Shown: positions 1 to 6,067 of the stretch, in pieces
Layout of the letters: each line of letters begins with the position of its first letter
Position numbering within the stretch: the stretch's first letter is position 1
Notes under the pieces: model-generated
Database searches by the model: none
The model's input: the letters and a program-made list of their open reading frames with translations, nothing else
Told to the model about the DNA's origin: nothing
Translations under genes and position numbers: made by a program
From: an uncultured Oscillospiraceae bacterium
Lineage (GTDB): Bacteria; Bacillota; Clostridia; Oscillospirales; Oscillospiraceae
Reading direction: 5' to 3'
NCBI GenBank assembly: GCA_910588625.1
Contig: CAJUQN010000070.1
Coordinates: 1 to 14,815, forward strand
Length of the DNA stretch: 14,815 nt

Positions 1-69
1 ATGTCCTCCGTTTGTCTGCCGGGGATCTTCCATCTGCTCCAGGGCTGCTTTCAATTTTTCTAGTTCCAT
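1..69 (-). CDS. N-terminal fragment of a gene running off the left edge, possibly a transposase
   Basis: Only 23 codons are inside the window. The start is ATG (complement of 67-69), with AGGA placed 4 to 5 bases upstream, so the start looks real. The peptide begins MELEKLKAALEQMEDPRQ and continues TNGGH. A short helix followed by a DPR...H pattern resembles the N-terminus of ISAs1 (H-repeat) transposases, which have a DPR motif followed by a histidine before the first hydrophobic block. That is a resemblance only, because none of the catalytic domain is visible. It lies 31 bases after the stop of another short transposase-like fragment, which fits a patch of mobile-element debris. Confidence 0.45.
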   Translation of the reverse strand, partial: MELEKLKAALEQMEDPRQTNGGH

Positions 70-100
70 ATTTCCTATTATATCGCTTCCCCTGAGATTT

Positions 101-178
101 TCAAATGCTGCTGCCCTGGCCTAAGCGCTGTCCCCTCTTGCGTTCTGGCTGAACTGTGGCATAATCTTGGCCGTCCAT
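101..178 (-). pseudogene. 25-codon remnant resembling the N-terminus of an IS30-family transposase
   Basis: The frame opens with ATG (complement of 176-178) behind GGGAGG about 9 bases upstream, a convincing ribosome binding site. It encodes MDGQDYATVQPERKRGQRLG plus five more residues and then stops at 101-103. The stretch YATVQPERKRGQRLG resembles, from memory, the first residues of clostridial IS30-type transposases, where a helix-turn-helix normally follows. Here it breaks off straight after that stretch, so if the match is right the gene is truncated. It could instead be an unrelated leader peptide. Confidence 0.35.
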
Positions 179-324
179 AGTGATTGCCCTCCCAGGTAAT
201 GATGGTGGTTTCCAATAACCATTTTACCTCGGGGCAGCCACTATGGGCCTTTTCCTTAAGTATCCAACTCCATTTTACACTCGACCAATTTTTCATTTTC
301 AAGCACAAAAAAGCTGCAAAAGGG
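179..324. other. Non-coding AT-rich stretch left of the xre terminator
   Basis: No convincing gene is visible. On the minus strand a 9-base word, GTAAAATGG, occurs twice, which may belong to the upstream end of the IS30-like remnant. Base composition is visibly more AT-rich than in the neighbouring genes. The frames that stay open through it on either strand lack a ribosome binding site and recognisable protein character. Confidence 0.35.
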
Positions 325-355
325 GAGAGCGCCCGGTGGACAGCCAGGCGCTCTC
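325..355 (-). terminator. Rho-independent terminator of the xre membrane regulator gene
   Basis: A perfect 9-bp stem pairs 325-333 (GAGAGCGCC) with 347-355 (GGCGCTCTC), with a 13-base loop. It starts 3 bases after the stop codon of the XRE gene in the minus direction and is followed on that strand by TTTT and then TTTTTT (complement of 307-312). Orientation and distance fit termination of that gene. Confidence 0.75.
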
Positions 356-357
356 TT

Positions 358-1386
358 TCATCTCTGCTTTTTCCGCTGGACCTCTACCACAGCACCAACC
401 ACAACCAAGGCAATGGAGCACACCAGCATAATCTGAACAATCAACGGGTTGACCCAGGATACGTCCCCAGCACTCCGGCGAGCCAGCATATCGCTGACGG
501 AGAAATATTCCCAGAAACGGGGACCACCCATATCGGCAATCAGCCAGTTGCAGAGACTGTTGAATACCGGCGTGGTAAAGGAGAGAAGCAGGGCGGACAC
601 CCCCGCCTTCAGCCAGGGCCCTGCGGGAAGCCAGCGGACCACGGCAAATCCCGCCCACAAGAAGGCCAGCCCCGCAAGTGCCAGCGGATAGGCCAGCCGG
701 AACAGCCAATCCCCGCCCGCAAAAGCCCAGATCACTGCCAGCAGGAGGAACAGCCACGCCGAAAGCAGAGCCATCCACAGCTCAGGCAGATGCTTTCCGT
801 AAAACCGCCACATAGCCCACCAGCCCCAGGGCAGCACCATGCATACGGCAGTGATGGCCAGGCCGCCGATGATCCACCAGCCCCCGGTGTAGAGCCAGCA
901 GGCCAGAAGCAGAAGGATGAGGCACCCAGACGCCGCCCCCAGGCAAACGGGCAATTTGTTCCTCCGCACCAAAAAAGGCAAATTGGTAAAGCAGAACGCC
1001 AAAGCGATGGAGGTCAGTACAATCCAAAACCAGTCCAGGGTGTGGAACACAGCCAAATCACAAATAAAACAGGTGACGATGGCGATGGCATAGCTCACCG
1101 CAAAAAACCGCCGGGTTCCCGCGACCATCCTCTGCCAGCGCTTCGCGGCCACCTCCTGGGCGTGGGCCTGGTCGTCGTCGCAGGCGGTGAAAAATTCGTG
1201 CTCTGTGATATGCAGGGCGGCACAGATGGACGTGACCATGGACACGTCCGGATAGGACAGCGCCCGCTCCCACTTGCTGATGGTGGACTCAGTGACAAAC
1301 AGCTGTTCCGCCAGCTCCTTCTGGGTCAGCCCCGCCTCCAGCCGTTTTTTTCGGATGTACTCCCCGAAAGGCTTCTTCTCATTCAT
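358..1386 (-). CDS. XRE-family transcriptional regulator fused to a multi-pass membrane domain
   Basis: The product has 342 residues. Residues 8-62 form a helix-turn-helix of the XRE/Cro type (RLEAGLTQKELAEQLFVTES, then TISKWERALSYPD). After a charged linker, the rest is strongly hydrophobic. I count about eight membrane spans, near residues 93-114, 117-138, 147-166, 169-188, 203-223, 229-250, 260-278 and 315-335, and the protein ends in a basic VQRKKQR tail. I chose the ATG at 1384-1386 rather than an in-frame upstream start because AGGAAG lies 9 bases before it and the HTH begins directly after. The gene has its own promoter (1420-1448) and terminator (325-355), so it forms a single-gene unit. 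Membrane-anchored XRE regulators are common in Clostridia, and their signals are mostly unknown. The ligand and target genes cannot be read from the sequence. Confidence 0.9.
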   Translation of the reverse strand: MNEKKPFGEYIRKKRLEAGLTQKELAEQLFVTESTISKWERALSYPDVSMVTSICAALHITEHEFFTACDDDQAHAQEVAAKRWQRMVAGTRRFFAVSYAIAIVTCFICDLAVFHTLDWFWIVLTSIALAFCFTNLPFLVRRNKLPVCLGAASGCLILLLLACWLYTGGWWIIGGLAITAVCMVLPWGWWAMWRFYGKHLPELWMALLSAWLFLLLAVIWAFAGGDWLFRLAYPLALAGLAFLWAGFAVVRWLPAGPWLKAGVSALLLSFTTPVFNSLCNWLIADMGGPRFWEYFSVSDMLARRSAGDVSWVNPLIVQIMLVCSIALVVVGAVVEVQRKKQR

Positions 1387-1419
1387 ATGCTGTCGCTTCC
1401 TTTCGTCGAATGTACCTTC

Positions 1420-1448
1420 ACCATACCCGCTGCCCAAGAAAAAGTCAA
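1420..1448 (-). promoter_or_regulatory. Sigma-A-type promoter of the xre membrane regulator gene
   Basis: On the minus strand, TTGACT (complement of 1443-1448) and TATGGT (complement of 1420-1425) are separated by 17 bases and lie about 34 bases upstream of the ATG. It sits in the 110-base gap between gltX and this gene. I see no good terminator after gltX, so read-through from gltX may add to expression. Confidence 0.6.
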
Positions 1449-1496
1449 GGCTTTGGAGGCAAAACATAACTCGACTGTCAGGAAAGTCGGCCTGTA

Positions 1497-3173
1497 TCAA
1501 CGGTTTGCGAGCTTTGACAGAAACGCGGCCACCCTGCCGGCGGCGGCGTCCTTTCCAATCACGTGGATGATGCCATGCAGATCCGGCGTATTGGTGGTTC
1601 CGGTCAGCGCGTAGCGGATGAAGGAGGAGAGATCGGCAATGGAACCGTTATAGTCCTCGGGGCGCTTCTTATAAGCGCCCATCTTCACGCAGTAATTGTG
1701 CCGGGTGGCAACCTCCTTCACCTTACTGAACCATTCGGCGGCATCGTCGTCATAGTCGAACACGCTCAGATAGTCCGCAAGGATCTCCGGTATACGCTCC
1801 TTGTGCGGCAGGAACGGCGCGGGAAGGTCTGCGGCGTCCACGGAAAAAGCGGGGTCGTACATATAAGGATACATTTCCATCAGGTCGGACCACTTGGCCA
1901 CGTCCAGGCGTTTCTCATGCCACACCGTGATGGACCTGCGGAAGGTGTCCATATTGTTCTGAATAAATTGGTGCAGCTTGGCGTCATACCGCTCGGCCCA
2001 GGCGGAAACGGAAGCAAATATCTGCTCCTCCGACATATGGCCCACGCGCTTTTTCGCCACGTTGTTCAGCTTGTCAAAGTCAAACAGGGCCCCGGCCGCG
2101 CCGCTTTTGGACAGGTCCAGATTAAACTCGAAAATGGATGCGTCCATGTGCTCCTCGCGCCAAGGCTCATAATCCGCGCTTCCGATGGTCAGCAGGTAGT
2201 CCAGAACGGCGGAGATGGGATAGCCGGCCTCGTCATAATAACCGACCCGCGCCTCCGGGTCCTTCCGCTTGCTCAGCTTGCGGCGGGAGACTCCCTCGCC
2301 GTCCTCTTTGGCCTCGTTCTTCATAATGGGACTCAGATGGGTATAGCGGGGGACCGGGAAGCCCAGCATCTCAAACATCTCCACATGAAGGGGGATGGAG
2401 GCGATCCATTCATCCGCACGGATGACGTCGGTGGTCCGCATCAGGTGATCGTCCACCACATGGGCAAAGTGGTACGTTGGCAGGCCGTCTCCCTTAATGA
2501 TGACGGCGTCCAGGATGTTTTCCTGCATGGAGATATCGCCGCGGATCATATCGTGGTAGACCCGGCTGACCCCCAGCCTGCCGCCGCTGCGCATGCGGAC
2601 GATCCACCGGTCGCCGTTTGCGATGCGCTTCAAGACGGTCTCCTCCTCCAGGTCCCGGCAGGCGGCCCACTGGCCGTAGTAACCCTTTTGCAGGGCGTTG
2701 GCCGCCTCCTGCTTATCACGGATTTCCTCCAGCTCTCCGGCGGTGCAGAAGCAGGGATAGGCCCGGCCTGTCTCCACCAGATACTTGGCGAAGGCCTGAT
2801 AGATTTCCTTGCGAAGGGACTGGCGGTATGGACCGTACCGGCCGCTGTCCTCGGTTTCGCCGACGGCCCCCTCGTCAAAGTGGATCTGGAACTCGTCCAG
2901 GGCGCCGATGATCTCGGTCACACCGTTTTCGATCTGGCGCTTCTGGTCGGTGTCCTCAATGCGGAGAAAGAACACACCGCCCCGGCTCCTGGTGAAGATG
3001 CTGTTCAGCAAGGCAGTATACAGTCCGCCGATGTGCATAAAACCCGTGGGGCTGGGGGCAAAACGGGTGCACACCGCTCCTTCGGGCAGCTCCCGGGGGG
3101 GATACAGGGCCTCCGCCTCCTGATAGGTCATCTTGATATCGGGGAAAAGGGCGTCAGCAACACATTTACTCAT
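1497..3173 (-). CDS. gltX: Glutamyl-tRNA synthetase
   Basis: This class I synthetase charges tRNA with glutamate in the cytoplasm. The 558-residue product carries the HIGH-type motif at residues 39-50 (APSPTGFMHIGG), a RIEDTDQ segment at 71-77, and the KMSKS-type motif as KLSKR at 299-303. The C-terminal part is helical, as expected for the anticodon-binding domain, and retains TGTTNTPDLHGII near the end. It is longer than the roughly 470-490 residues typical of bacterial GluRS. The surplus is a ~30-residue N-terminal extension before the catalytic fold plus a longer C-terminal region. The ATG at 3171-3173 follows AAGGAG with an 11-base gap. A consensus promoter lies upstream. Whether it also charges tRNA-Gln cannot be told without knowing whether gatCAB or glnS exists elsewhere. 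Confidence 0.95.
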   Translation of the reverse strand: MSKCVADALFPDIKMTYQEAEALYPPRELPEGAVCTRFAPSPTGFMHIGGLYTALLNSIFTRSRGGVFFLRIEDTDQKRQIENGVTEIIGALDEFQIHFDEGAVGETEDSGRYGPYRQSLRKEIYQAFAKYLVETGRAYPCFCTAGELEEIRDKQEAANALQKGYYGQWAACRDLEEETVLKRIANGDRWIVRMRSGGRLGVSRVYHDMIRGDISMQENILDAVIIKGDGLPTYHFAHVVDDHLMRTTDVIRADEWIASIPLHVEMFEMLGFPVPRYTHLSPIMKNEAKEDGEGVSRRKLSKRKDPEARVGYYDEAGYPISAVLDYLLTIGSADYEPWREEHMDASIFEFNLDLSKSGAAGALFDFDKLNNVAKKRVGHMSEEQIFASVSAWAERYDAKLHQFIQNNMDTFRRSITVWHEKRLDVAKWSDLMEMYPYMYDPAFSVDAADLPAPFLPHKERIPEILADYLSVFDYDDDAAEWFSKVKEVATRHNYCVKMGAYKKRPEDYNGSIADLSSFIRYALTGTTNTPDLHGIIHVIGKDAAAGRVAAFLSKLANR

Positions 3174-3210
3174 CCTAAAACCAACTCCTTATCGTAGATT
3201 GCCGTTTAGT

Positions 3211-3224
3211 CCGCACATTTGCGG
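3211..3224 (-). promoter_or_regulatory. Small palindrome at the predicted gltX transcription start
   Basis: The sequence CCGCA-CATT-TGCGG is a perfect 5-bp inverted repeat with a 4-base loop. It begins 3 bases downstream of the -10 box, so it overlaps the predicted transcript start. It may be an operator or a stabilising 5' hairpin. The call rests on symmetry and position only. Confidence 0.4.
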
Positions 3225-3226
3225 GT

Positions 3227-3256
3227 ATTATACTATACTTCGGTGATTGATGTCAA
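3227..3256 (-). promoter_or_regulatory. Consensus promoter of gltX
   Basis: On the minus strand, TTGACA (complement of 3251-3256) and TATAAT (complement of 3227-3232) match both sigma-A boxes exactly, with an 18-base spacer. The start of gltX lies about 54 bases downstream of the -10 box. Confidence 0.85.
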
Positions 3257-3296
3257 TGCTCAGGCGGGCGGCCCCTCCATCCCGCCGCAAAACAAA

Positions 3297-3322
3297 CACT
3301 CCACAGGCGAACCTGTGGAGTG
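3297..3322 (-). terminator. Hairpin terminator at the end of the nnr-alr-mazF unit
   Basis: A perfect 11-bp stem pairs 3297-3307 (CACTCCACAGG) with 3312-3322 (CCTGTGGAGTG) around a CGAA loop. In the minus direction it runs into TTTGTTTT, and in the plus direction only into ATAAAAAC, so it best fits transcription coming from 3543 and above. It is 220 bases past the stop of the secreted-protein gene, which would leave a long 3' untranslated region. It also separates that unit from the gltX promoter. Confidence 0.65.
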
Positions 3323-3542
3323 ATAAAAACGGAGCCGGTGTGGGGCTTCGGGAAGCTTGGTCCGGGGGGCTCTGGCTGTTGCCGGAGCAGCCCCGGTTAA
3401 AAGAGAGAGGAGACGCAGCGCATTGTCTGGATTTCCTTCCTGACAAGAACAGTGTACCACAAAGCCCACAAAGAAACCAGGGTTAATTTGCGAAAAATCT
3501 GTTAATATTTTATGAAGCCCTAATCGTGAAGGGGACTGGAGA
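3323..3542. other. Gap without a gene between the secreted-protein gene and its terminator
   Basis: No gene is supported here. A weak hairpin (CTCTGGC-TGTT-GCCGGAG, near 3375-3395, one wobble pair) lacks a T tract. The part next to the stop codon, about 3480-3530, is AT-rich. Short frames in this stretch have no ribosome binding site. It could be a long 3' untranslated region or hold a small RNA, but nothing in the sequence decides this. Confidence 0.3.
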
Positions 3543-4061
3543 TTACTGAATGGAATAAGGGCCCCGGGCAAGCACCTTGACAGTGCCGGAGGTGGCCTTC
3601 ACCGAGCGGGGCTCGATGGTCACCATGTACAGATGATTCACCGCCAGGGCCTGGCCGTTGCCCAGCACGTTGCCAGAGGTAGTGTCGATCAGCCCTACGC
3701 TGTCCTCGCTGACGCAAGAGGCCGTGCCGATGCGGAGCATGACCTCACAGCCCACCTGGCCCACCAGTGACTGCCCCTGGGCCAGAGTGACGACGGTGAA
3801 TATACCGCTCCCGGTGTTGGGGTTGGTGACGGCGCCTCCGCTCCCTGACAGGATGTTCTTCAGGGACTGTTCCATCTCGGCCCTGCGCTGGGTGACAGTC
3901 TGGTCCACCATAGTCTTCACCTGGCTGGTGAAATTGCCATTGAGGTAGCTCAGGGTGACAAGGGGATCGCTCTGGCCCCCGGGGTTGGCGTTGGCGGCAT
4001 AGGCCGCGGTGAACAGGAAGCAGAGGCACAGGGCCGCCGCGGCGAGTTTCAGCTTTTTCAT
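3543..4061 (-). CDS. Secreted protein of unknown function, 172 residues
   Basis: The ATG (complement of 4059-4061) sits behind a perfect AGGAGG at 6 bases, which decides the start against a much longer open frame above it. The N-terminus is a clear signal peptide: MKKLKL, a hydrophobic core at about residues 7-19, then TAAYAANA as a likely signal peptidase I site. The mature part begins with a serine/threonine-rich region and a short helix (VKTMVDQTVTQRRAEMEQSL). It then shows a glycine-rich beta-type segment (FTVVTLAQGQSLVGQVGCEV) and ends VKVLARGPYSIQ. I recall similar uncharacterised secreted proteins from Clostridia, with a variable N-terminus and a conserved GQ-L-G/L-RGxY-I core, but cannot name a function. 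It is the last gene of the unit, separated from mazF by 344 bases of repeats, so it may have its own transcript. Confidence 0.8.
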   Translation of the reverse strand: MKKLKLAAAALCLCFLFTAAYAANANPGGQSDPLVTLSYLNGNFTSQVKTMVDQTVTQRRAEMEQSLKNILSGSGGAVTNPNTGSGIFTVVTLAQGQSLVGQVGCEVMLRIGTASCVSEDSVGLIDTTSGNVLGNGQALAVNHLYMVTIEPRSVKATSGTVKVLARGPYSIQ

Positions 4062-4122
4062 ATGTAACCTCCTGGGATAGTGGGTGGGGGCAAGGCTTGT
4101 CCGGTGTAAAAGGCCAAAGCCC

Positions 4123-4206
4123 CTCGTCGGGGCAAGCTCCGTACCGCTCACTTTGCTGCCCCTCCTCCCCCCGCAAAGCCAAAAGGCGGCTTTGCGGGGA
4201 CCCCAT
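4123..4206. repeat. Hairpin-bearing intergenic repeat, copy 1
   Basis: This copy runs from CTCGTCGGGGCAA to CCCCAT and contains a perfect 12-bp stem, CCCCGCAAAGCC (4169-4180) with GGCTTTGCGGGG (4188-4199). A second copy with the same borders lies at 4295-4406. The shared blocks are CTCGTCGGGGCAA, CTCCG, GCCCCTCCT and the stem sequences; the middle differs in length. This resembles a dispersed palindromic intergenic repeat. It lies upstream of the secreted-protein gene and has no T tract, so it is not an obvious terminator. Confidence 0.6.
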
Positions 4207-4230
4207 TTGGGGCGCTTACGCGGAGGATTT

Positions 4231-4236
4231 ATTATA
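4231..4236 (-). promoter_or_regulatory. Possible -10 box for the secreted-protein gene
   Basis: The complement reads TATAAT inside GTATAATAAATCC, directly downstream of the duplicated mazF tail. No good -35 box lies 16-18 bases upstream (the best is TTGGGC at 18), so this is a weak candidate. If used, it would give the secreted-protein gene a transcript with a leader of about 160 bases containing repeat copy 1. Confidence 0.25.
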
Positions 4237-4240
4237 CTAA

Positions 4241-4295
4241 CCGCTCCGGGCTGAGCCCAAAGCTGACGGCGATGGCAGAGTCCACCCGCCGCATC
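4241..4295 (-). pseudogene. Duplicated 3' tail of mazF
   Basis: These 55 bases match 4415-4469, the 3' part of mazF, at 54 positions; the single difference is at 4247 versus 4421. In the mazF frame the copy reads RRVDSAIAVSFGLSPER, continues with LV and reaches a stop in TAA, like the parent. It has no start or catalytic residues and is a dead fragment. The near identity implies a recent duplication. Confidence 0.85.
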
Positions 4296-4406
4296 TCGTC
4301 GGGGCAAACTGCGCTCCTTCCGCTTCCGGCTGCGCCGAAAGCTCCATGCGCTCCGTTGCCCCTCCTCTCCCCACAAAAGCTGAAAGACGCTTTTGCGGGG
4401 CCCCAT
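4295..4406. repeat. Hairpin-bearing intergenic repeat, copy 2
   Basis: This copy has the same borders as copy 1 (CTCGTCGGGGCAA ... CCCCAT) but is 112 bases long instead of 84, with an extra middle block. Its stem pairs 4369-4380 with 4389-4400 at 11 of 12 positions. It abuts the mazF stop codon, so a mazF transcript would run straight into this stem. Confidence 0.6.
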
Positions 4407-4771
4407 CAGACGAGCCGCTCAGGGCTGAGCCCAAAGCTGACGGCGATGGCAGAGTCCACCCGCCGCATCACTTGATCGTCCACCCGGCCCATGTGCTCCC
4501 GGAGGCGCTTTTTGTCCAGGGTGCGGATCTGCTCCAGCAGGACCACCGAGTCCTTGGGCAGGCCGCAGCTGTGGGAAGCCAAGGTAATGTGGGTGGGCAG
4601 ACGGGCCTTCCCCGTCTGGGATGTAATCGCCGCCGCGATTACGGTGGGGCTGTGCTTGTTGCCGGTGTCGTTTTGGACGATGAGCACCGGGCGGACGCCG
4701 CCCTGCTCACTGCCCACCACCGGGCTCAGGTCCGCATAAAAGATGTCGCCGCGTTTGACGCTGTTGTCCAC
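4406..4771 (-). CDS. mazF: MazF/PemK (EndoA-type) endoribonuclease toxin
   Basis: The 121-residue product follows the Bacillus EndoA/NdoA pattern closely: KRGDIFYADLSPVVGSEQGG at residues 6-25, then VRPVLIVQND. Arg27 and Thr50 occupy the positions of the catalytic Arg25 and Thr48 of B. subtilis EndoA. Members of this family cut single-stranded mRNA at short sequence motifs. The start is GTG (complement of 4769-4771), with GGAG 11 bases upstream, a rather weak initiation site. In B. subtilis the order is alr - antitoxin - toxin. Here the 162 bases between alr and this gene hold no antitoxin-sized frame, only inverted repeats. The final 18 or so codons are duplicated downstream at 4241-4295. 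The cut site and the source of an antitoxin are unknown. Confidence 0.92.
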   Translation of the reverse strand: MDNSVKRGDIFYADLSPVVGSEQGGVRPVLIVQNDTGNKHSPTVIAAAITSQTGKARLPTHITLASHSCGLPKDSVVLLEQIRTLDKKRLREHMGRVDDQVMRRVDSAIAVSFGLSPERLV

Positions 4772-4793
4772 AGGATCTCACACTCCGCCGGAT

Positions 4794-4830
4794 ATAGTGC
4801 CCGGCTACCGCTATGTAGACCGGGTACTAT
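4794..4830. promoter_or_regulatory. Long imperfect palindrome upstream of mazF
   Basis: Three nested arms pair: ATAGT (4794-4798) with ACTAT (4826-4830), CCCGG (4800-4804) with CCGGG (4820-4824), and CTAC (4805-4808) with GTAG (4815-4818). A G/T position at 4799/4825 could form a wobble pair in RNA, and A4819 is a one-base bulge. The structure ends 23 bases before the mazF GTG. It may be an operator for autoregulation or an RNA hairpin limiting mazF translation or read-through. There is no T tract. Confidence 0.55.
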
Positions 4831-4873
4831 CATTCTCCCACGGGGCGGCGGATTTTATACCGGGTCACACCGG

Positions 4874-4919
4874 AAAAACCGCCGCGGCTCGCCGCCGGAT
4901 CTTTACTCAGGTCCGGCGG
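4874..4919 (-). terminator. Possible weak terminator or attenuator between alr and mazF
   Basis: A perfect 8-bp stem (CCGCCGGA 4892-4899 with TCCGGCGG 4912-4919) begins 14 bases after the alr stop. In the minus direction it is followed by more GC-rich pairing sequence and then TTTTT (complement of 4874-4878). The T tract is 13 bases from the main stem, so termination would be partial unless an alternative fold forms. It could lower mazF expression relative to alr. Confidence 0.4.
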
Positions 4920-4933
4920 GTCCCCTGACTATC

Positions 4934-6067
4934 TTATGCGTCCTTGTAGATTCTTGGCACTCGTGGCGACACGGAGCACAACAGCTCGTAGGAGATGGTG
5001 CCGGCAAGCTCGGCGTGGTGTTCTACGGGCAGGTGCTCACCGAAGATCTCGGCCACGTCGCCGGACTTCACGCTTGACTGGGGGTCAAGCGCCGCCATAC
5101 ACATATCCATGCAGATCCTTCCCATGATGGGGCGGGGCAGACCGTCCAGCCACACGCTGGACCGGTTGGACAGCACCCGGTGCAGGCCGTCAGCGTAGCC
5201 GATGGGCAGAACGGCCGTCCGTCCACCCTCGGGGCCAAAGCTGGCGGTACAGCCGTAGCTTACCGGGGTGTCCGCCGGGAACTCCCGAACCGCCGCCACC
5301 CGACTGTAGAGCGACATCACCGGTTTGAGGCCGGGACCATCCAGTCCCTCGCAGGAAGGGGCCGGGTAACAGCCATACAGCGCAATGCCGGGGCGGACCA
5401 TGTCCATGTGCGTACAAGGATAGTTTAACACGGCGGCGCTGGCCGCGCAATGGCGAATTTCAAAAGTTCGGCCGTATTTTTGCTCCAGCTCGTCCAGCAG
5501 GTCCAAAAACCGGGTGAACTGGAGCATGGTGTATTCCTCGTCCCCGTCGGCGTTGGCAAAGTGGGTAAAAATGCCCTCCGGCTTCAGGTGGGGCAGGGCG
5601 CACAGGGCGGCCAGCTCCCTGGCGGCCTGTTCCGGGTCGTGGTCCAGCACGCCCAGGCGGCTCATGCCCGTGTCCGCTTTGAGGTGGATTTTTGCCCGCT
5701 TTCCCGCCGCCCCGGCGGCCTCAGACAGGGCCCGGGCCAGCTCGGGAGTAAACACCCCCTGGGTCACGTTCAGGTCCACCACCTCAGCGGCCAGCTCCGG
5801 CGGAGTGTATCCCAGGATGAGGATGGGCGCGGTGATGCCCGCATGGCGCAGCTCCGCCGCCTCGGCCAGACAGGCGACGGCCAGGTAATCCACTCCCAGC
5901 TCCGCCTCCAGATACCGGGCCACCTGGACCGCCCCGTGTCCGTAAGCGTTGGCCTTCACCGTACCCAGAAATTTGCTGTCCGGGGCGCATGAGCGCAGGC
6001 TCCAATAATTGTGCTCCAGATTTTCCAGGTTGACTTCAGCCCAGGTCCGCGCTGTTTCCTGTGTCAT
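4934..6067 (-). CDS. alr: Alanine racemase
   Basis: This PLP enzyme interconverts L- and D-alanine in the cytoplasm and supplies D-Ala for peptidoglycan. The product has 377 residues, normal for the family. The PLP-binding lysine is Lys38 in VKANAYGHGA. The second catalytic base is Tyr271 in PVSYGCTASF. MSRLG (residues 135-139) and the CMDM substrate-pocket motif near residue 325 are present. The barrel is N-terminal, with a beta domain from about residue 245. The ATG (complement of 6065-6067) has GGAG 10 bases upstream and lies inside the 3' end of the lipoprotein gene, a 32-base overlap that suggests coupled translation. Placement next to mazF is a common Firmicutes arrangement. Confidence 0.97.
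   Translation of the reverse strand: MTQETARTWAEVNLENLEHNYWSLRSCAPDSKFLGTVKANAYGHGAVQVARYLEAELGVDYLAVACLAEAAELRHAGITAPILILGYTPPELAAEVVDLNVTQGVFTPELARALSEAAGAAGKRAKIHLKADTGMSRLGVLDHDPEQAARELAALCALPHLKPEGIFTHFANADGDEEYTMLQFTRFLDLLDELEQKYGRTFEIRHCAASAAVLNYPCTHMDMVRPGIALYGCYPAPSCEGLDGPGLKPVMSLYSRVAAVREFPADTPVSYGCTASFGPEGGRTAVLPIGYADGLHRVLSNRSSVWLDGLPRPIMGRICMDMCMAALDPQSSVKSGDVAEIFGEHLPVEHHAELAGTISYELLCSVSPRVPRIYKDA

Noticed and set aside
184..1614. Long plus-strand open frame over the xre gene
   Set aside because: It is antisense to the well-supported XRE gene, rich in proline, glutamine and arginine, and has no recognisable domain or ribosome binding site. GC-rich coding DNA often leaves such frames open.
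1563..3197. 544-codon plus-strand frame over gltX
   Set aside because: It lies fully opposite gltX, whose motifs are clear. Its composition is histidine-, glycine- and valine-rich, typical of an antisense shadow.
3360..3400. Terminator or riboswitch near the CTCTGGC/GCCGGAG hairpin
   Set aside because: The short stem has a wobble pair, no T tract and no recognised riboswitch motif.
4062..4406. In-frame upstream extension of the secreted-protein gene through the repeats
   Set aside because: The AGGAGG and the signal peptide place the start at 4061. The extension only translates the repeat elements and the mazF tail copy.
4111..4470. CRISPR array as an explanation of the repeats near mazF
   Set aside because: There are only two copies, of unequal length, with a gene fragment between them. 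There is no regular 23-37 base repeat and spacer pattern, and no cas genes.
4743..4933. A hidden MazE-like antitoxin between alr and mazF
   Set aside because: The only ATG frame on the coding strand is about 35 codons, runs out of frame into mazF and has badly spaced initiation signals. It lacks any ribbon-helix-helix or AbrB-like pattern.
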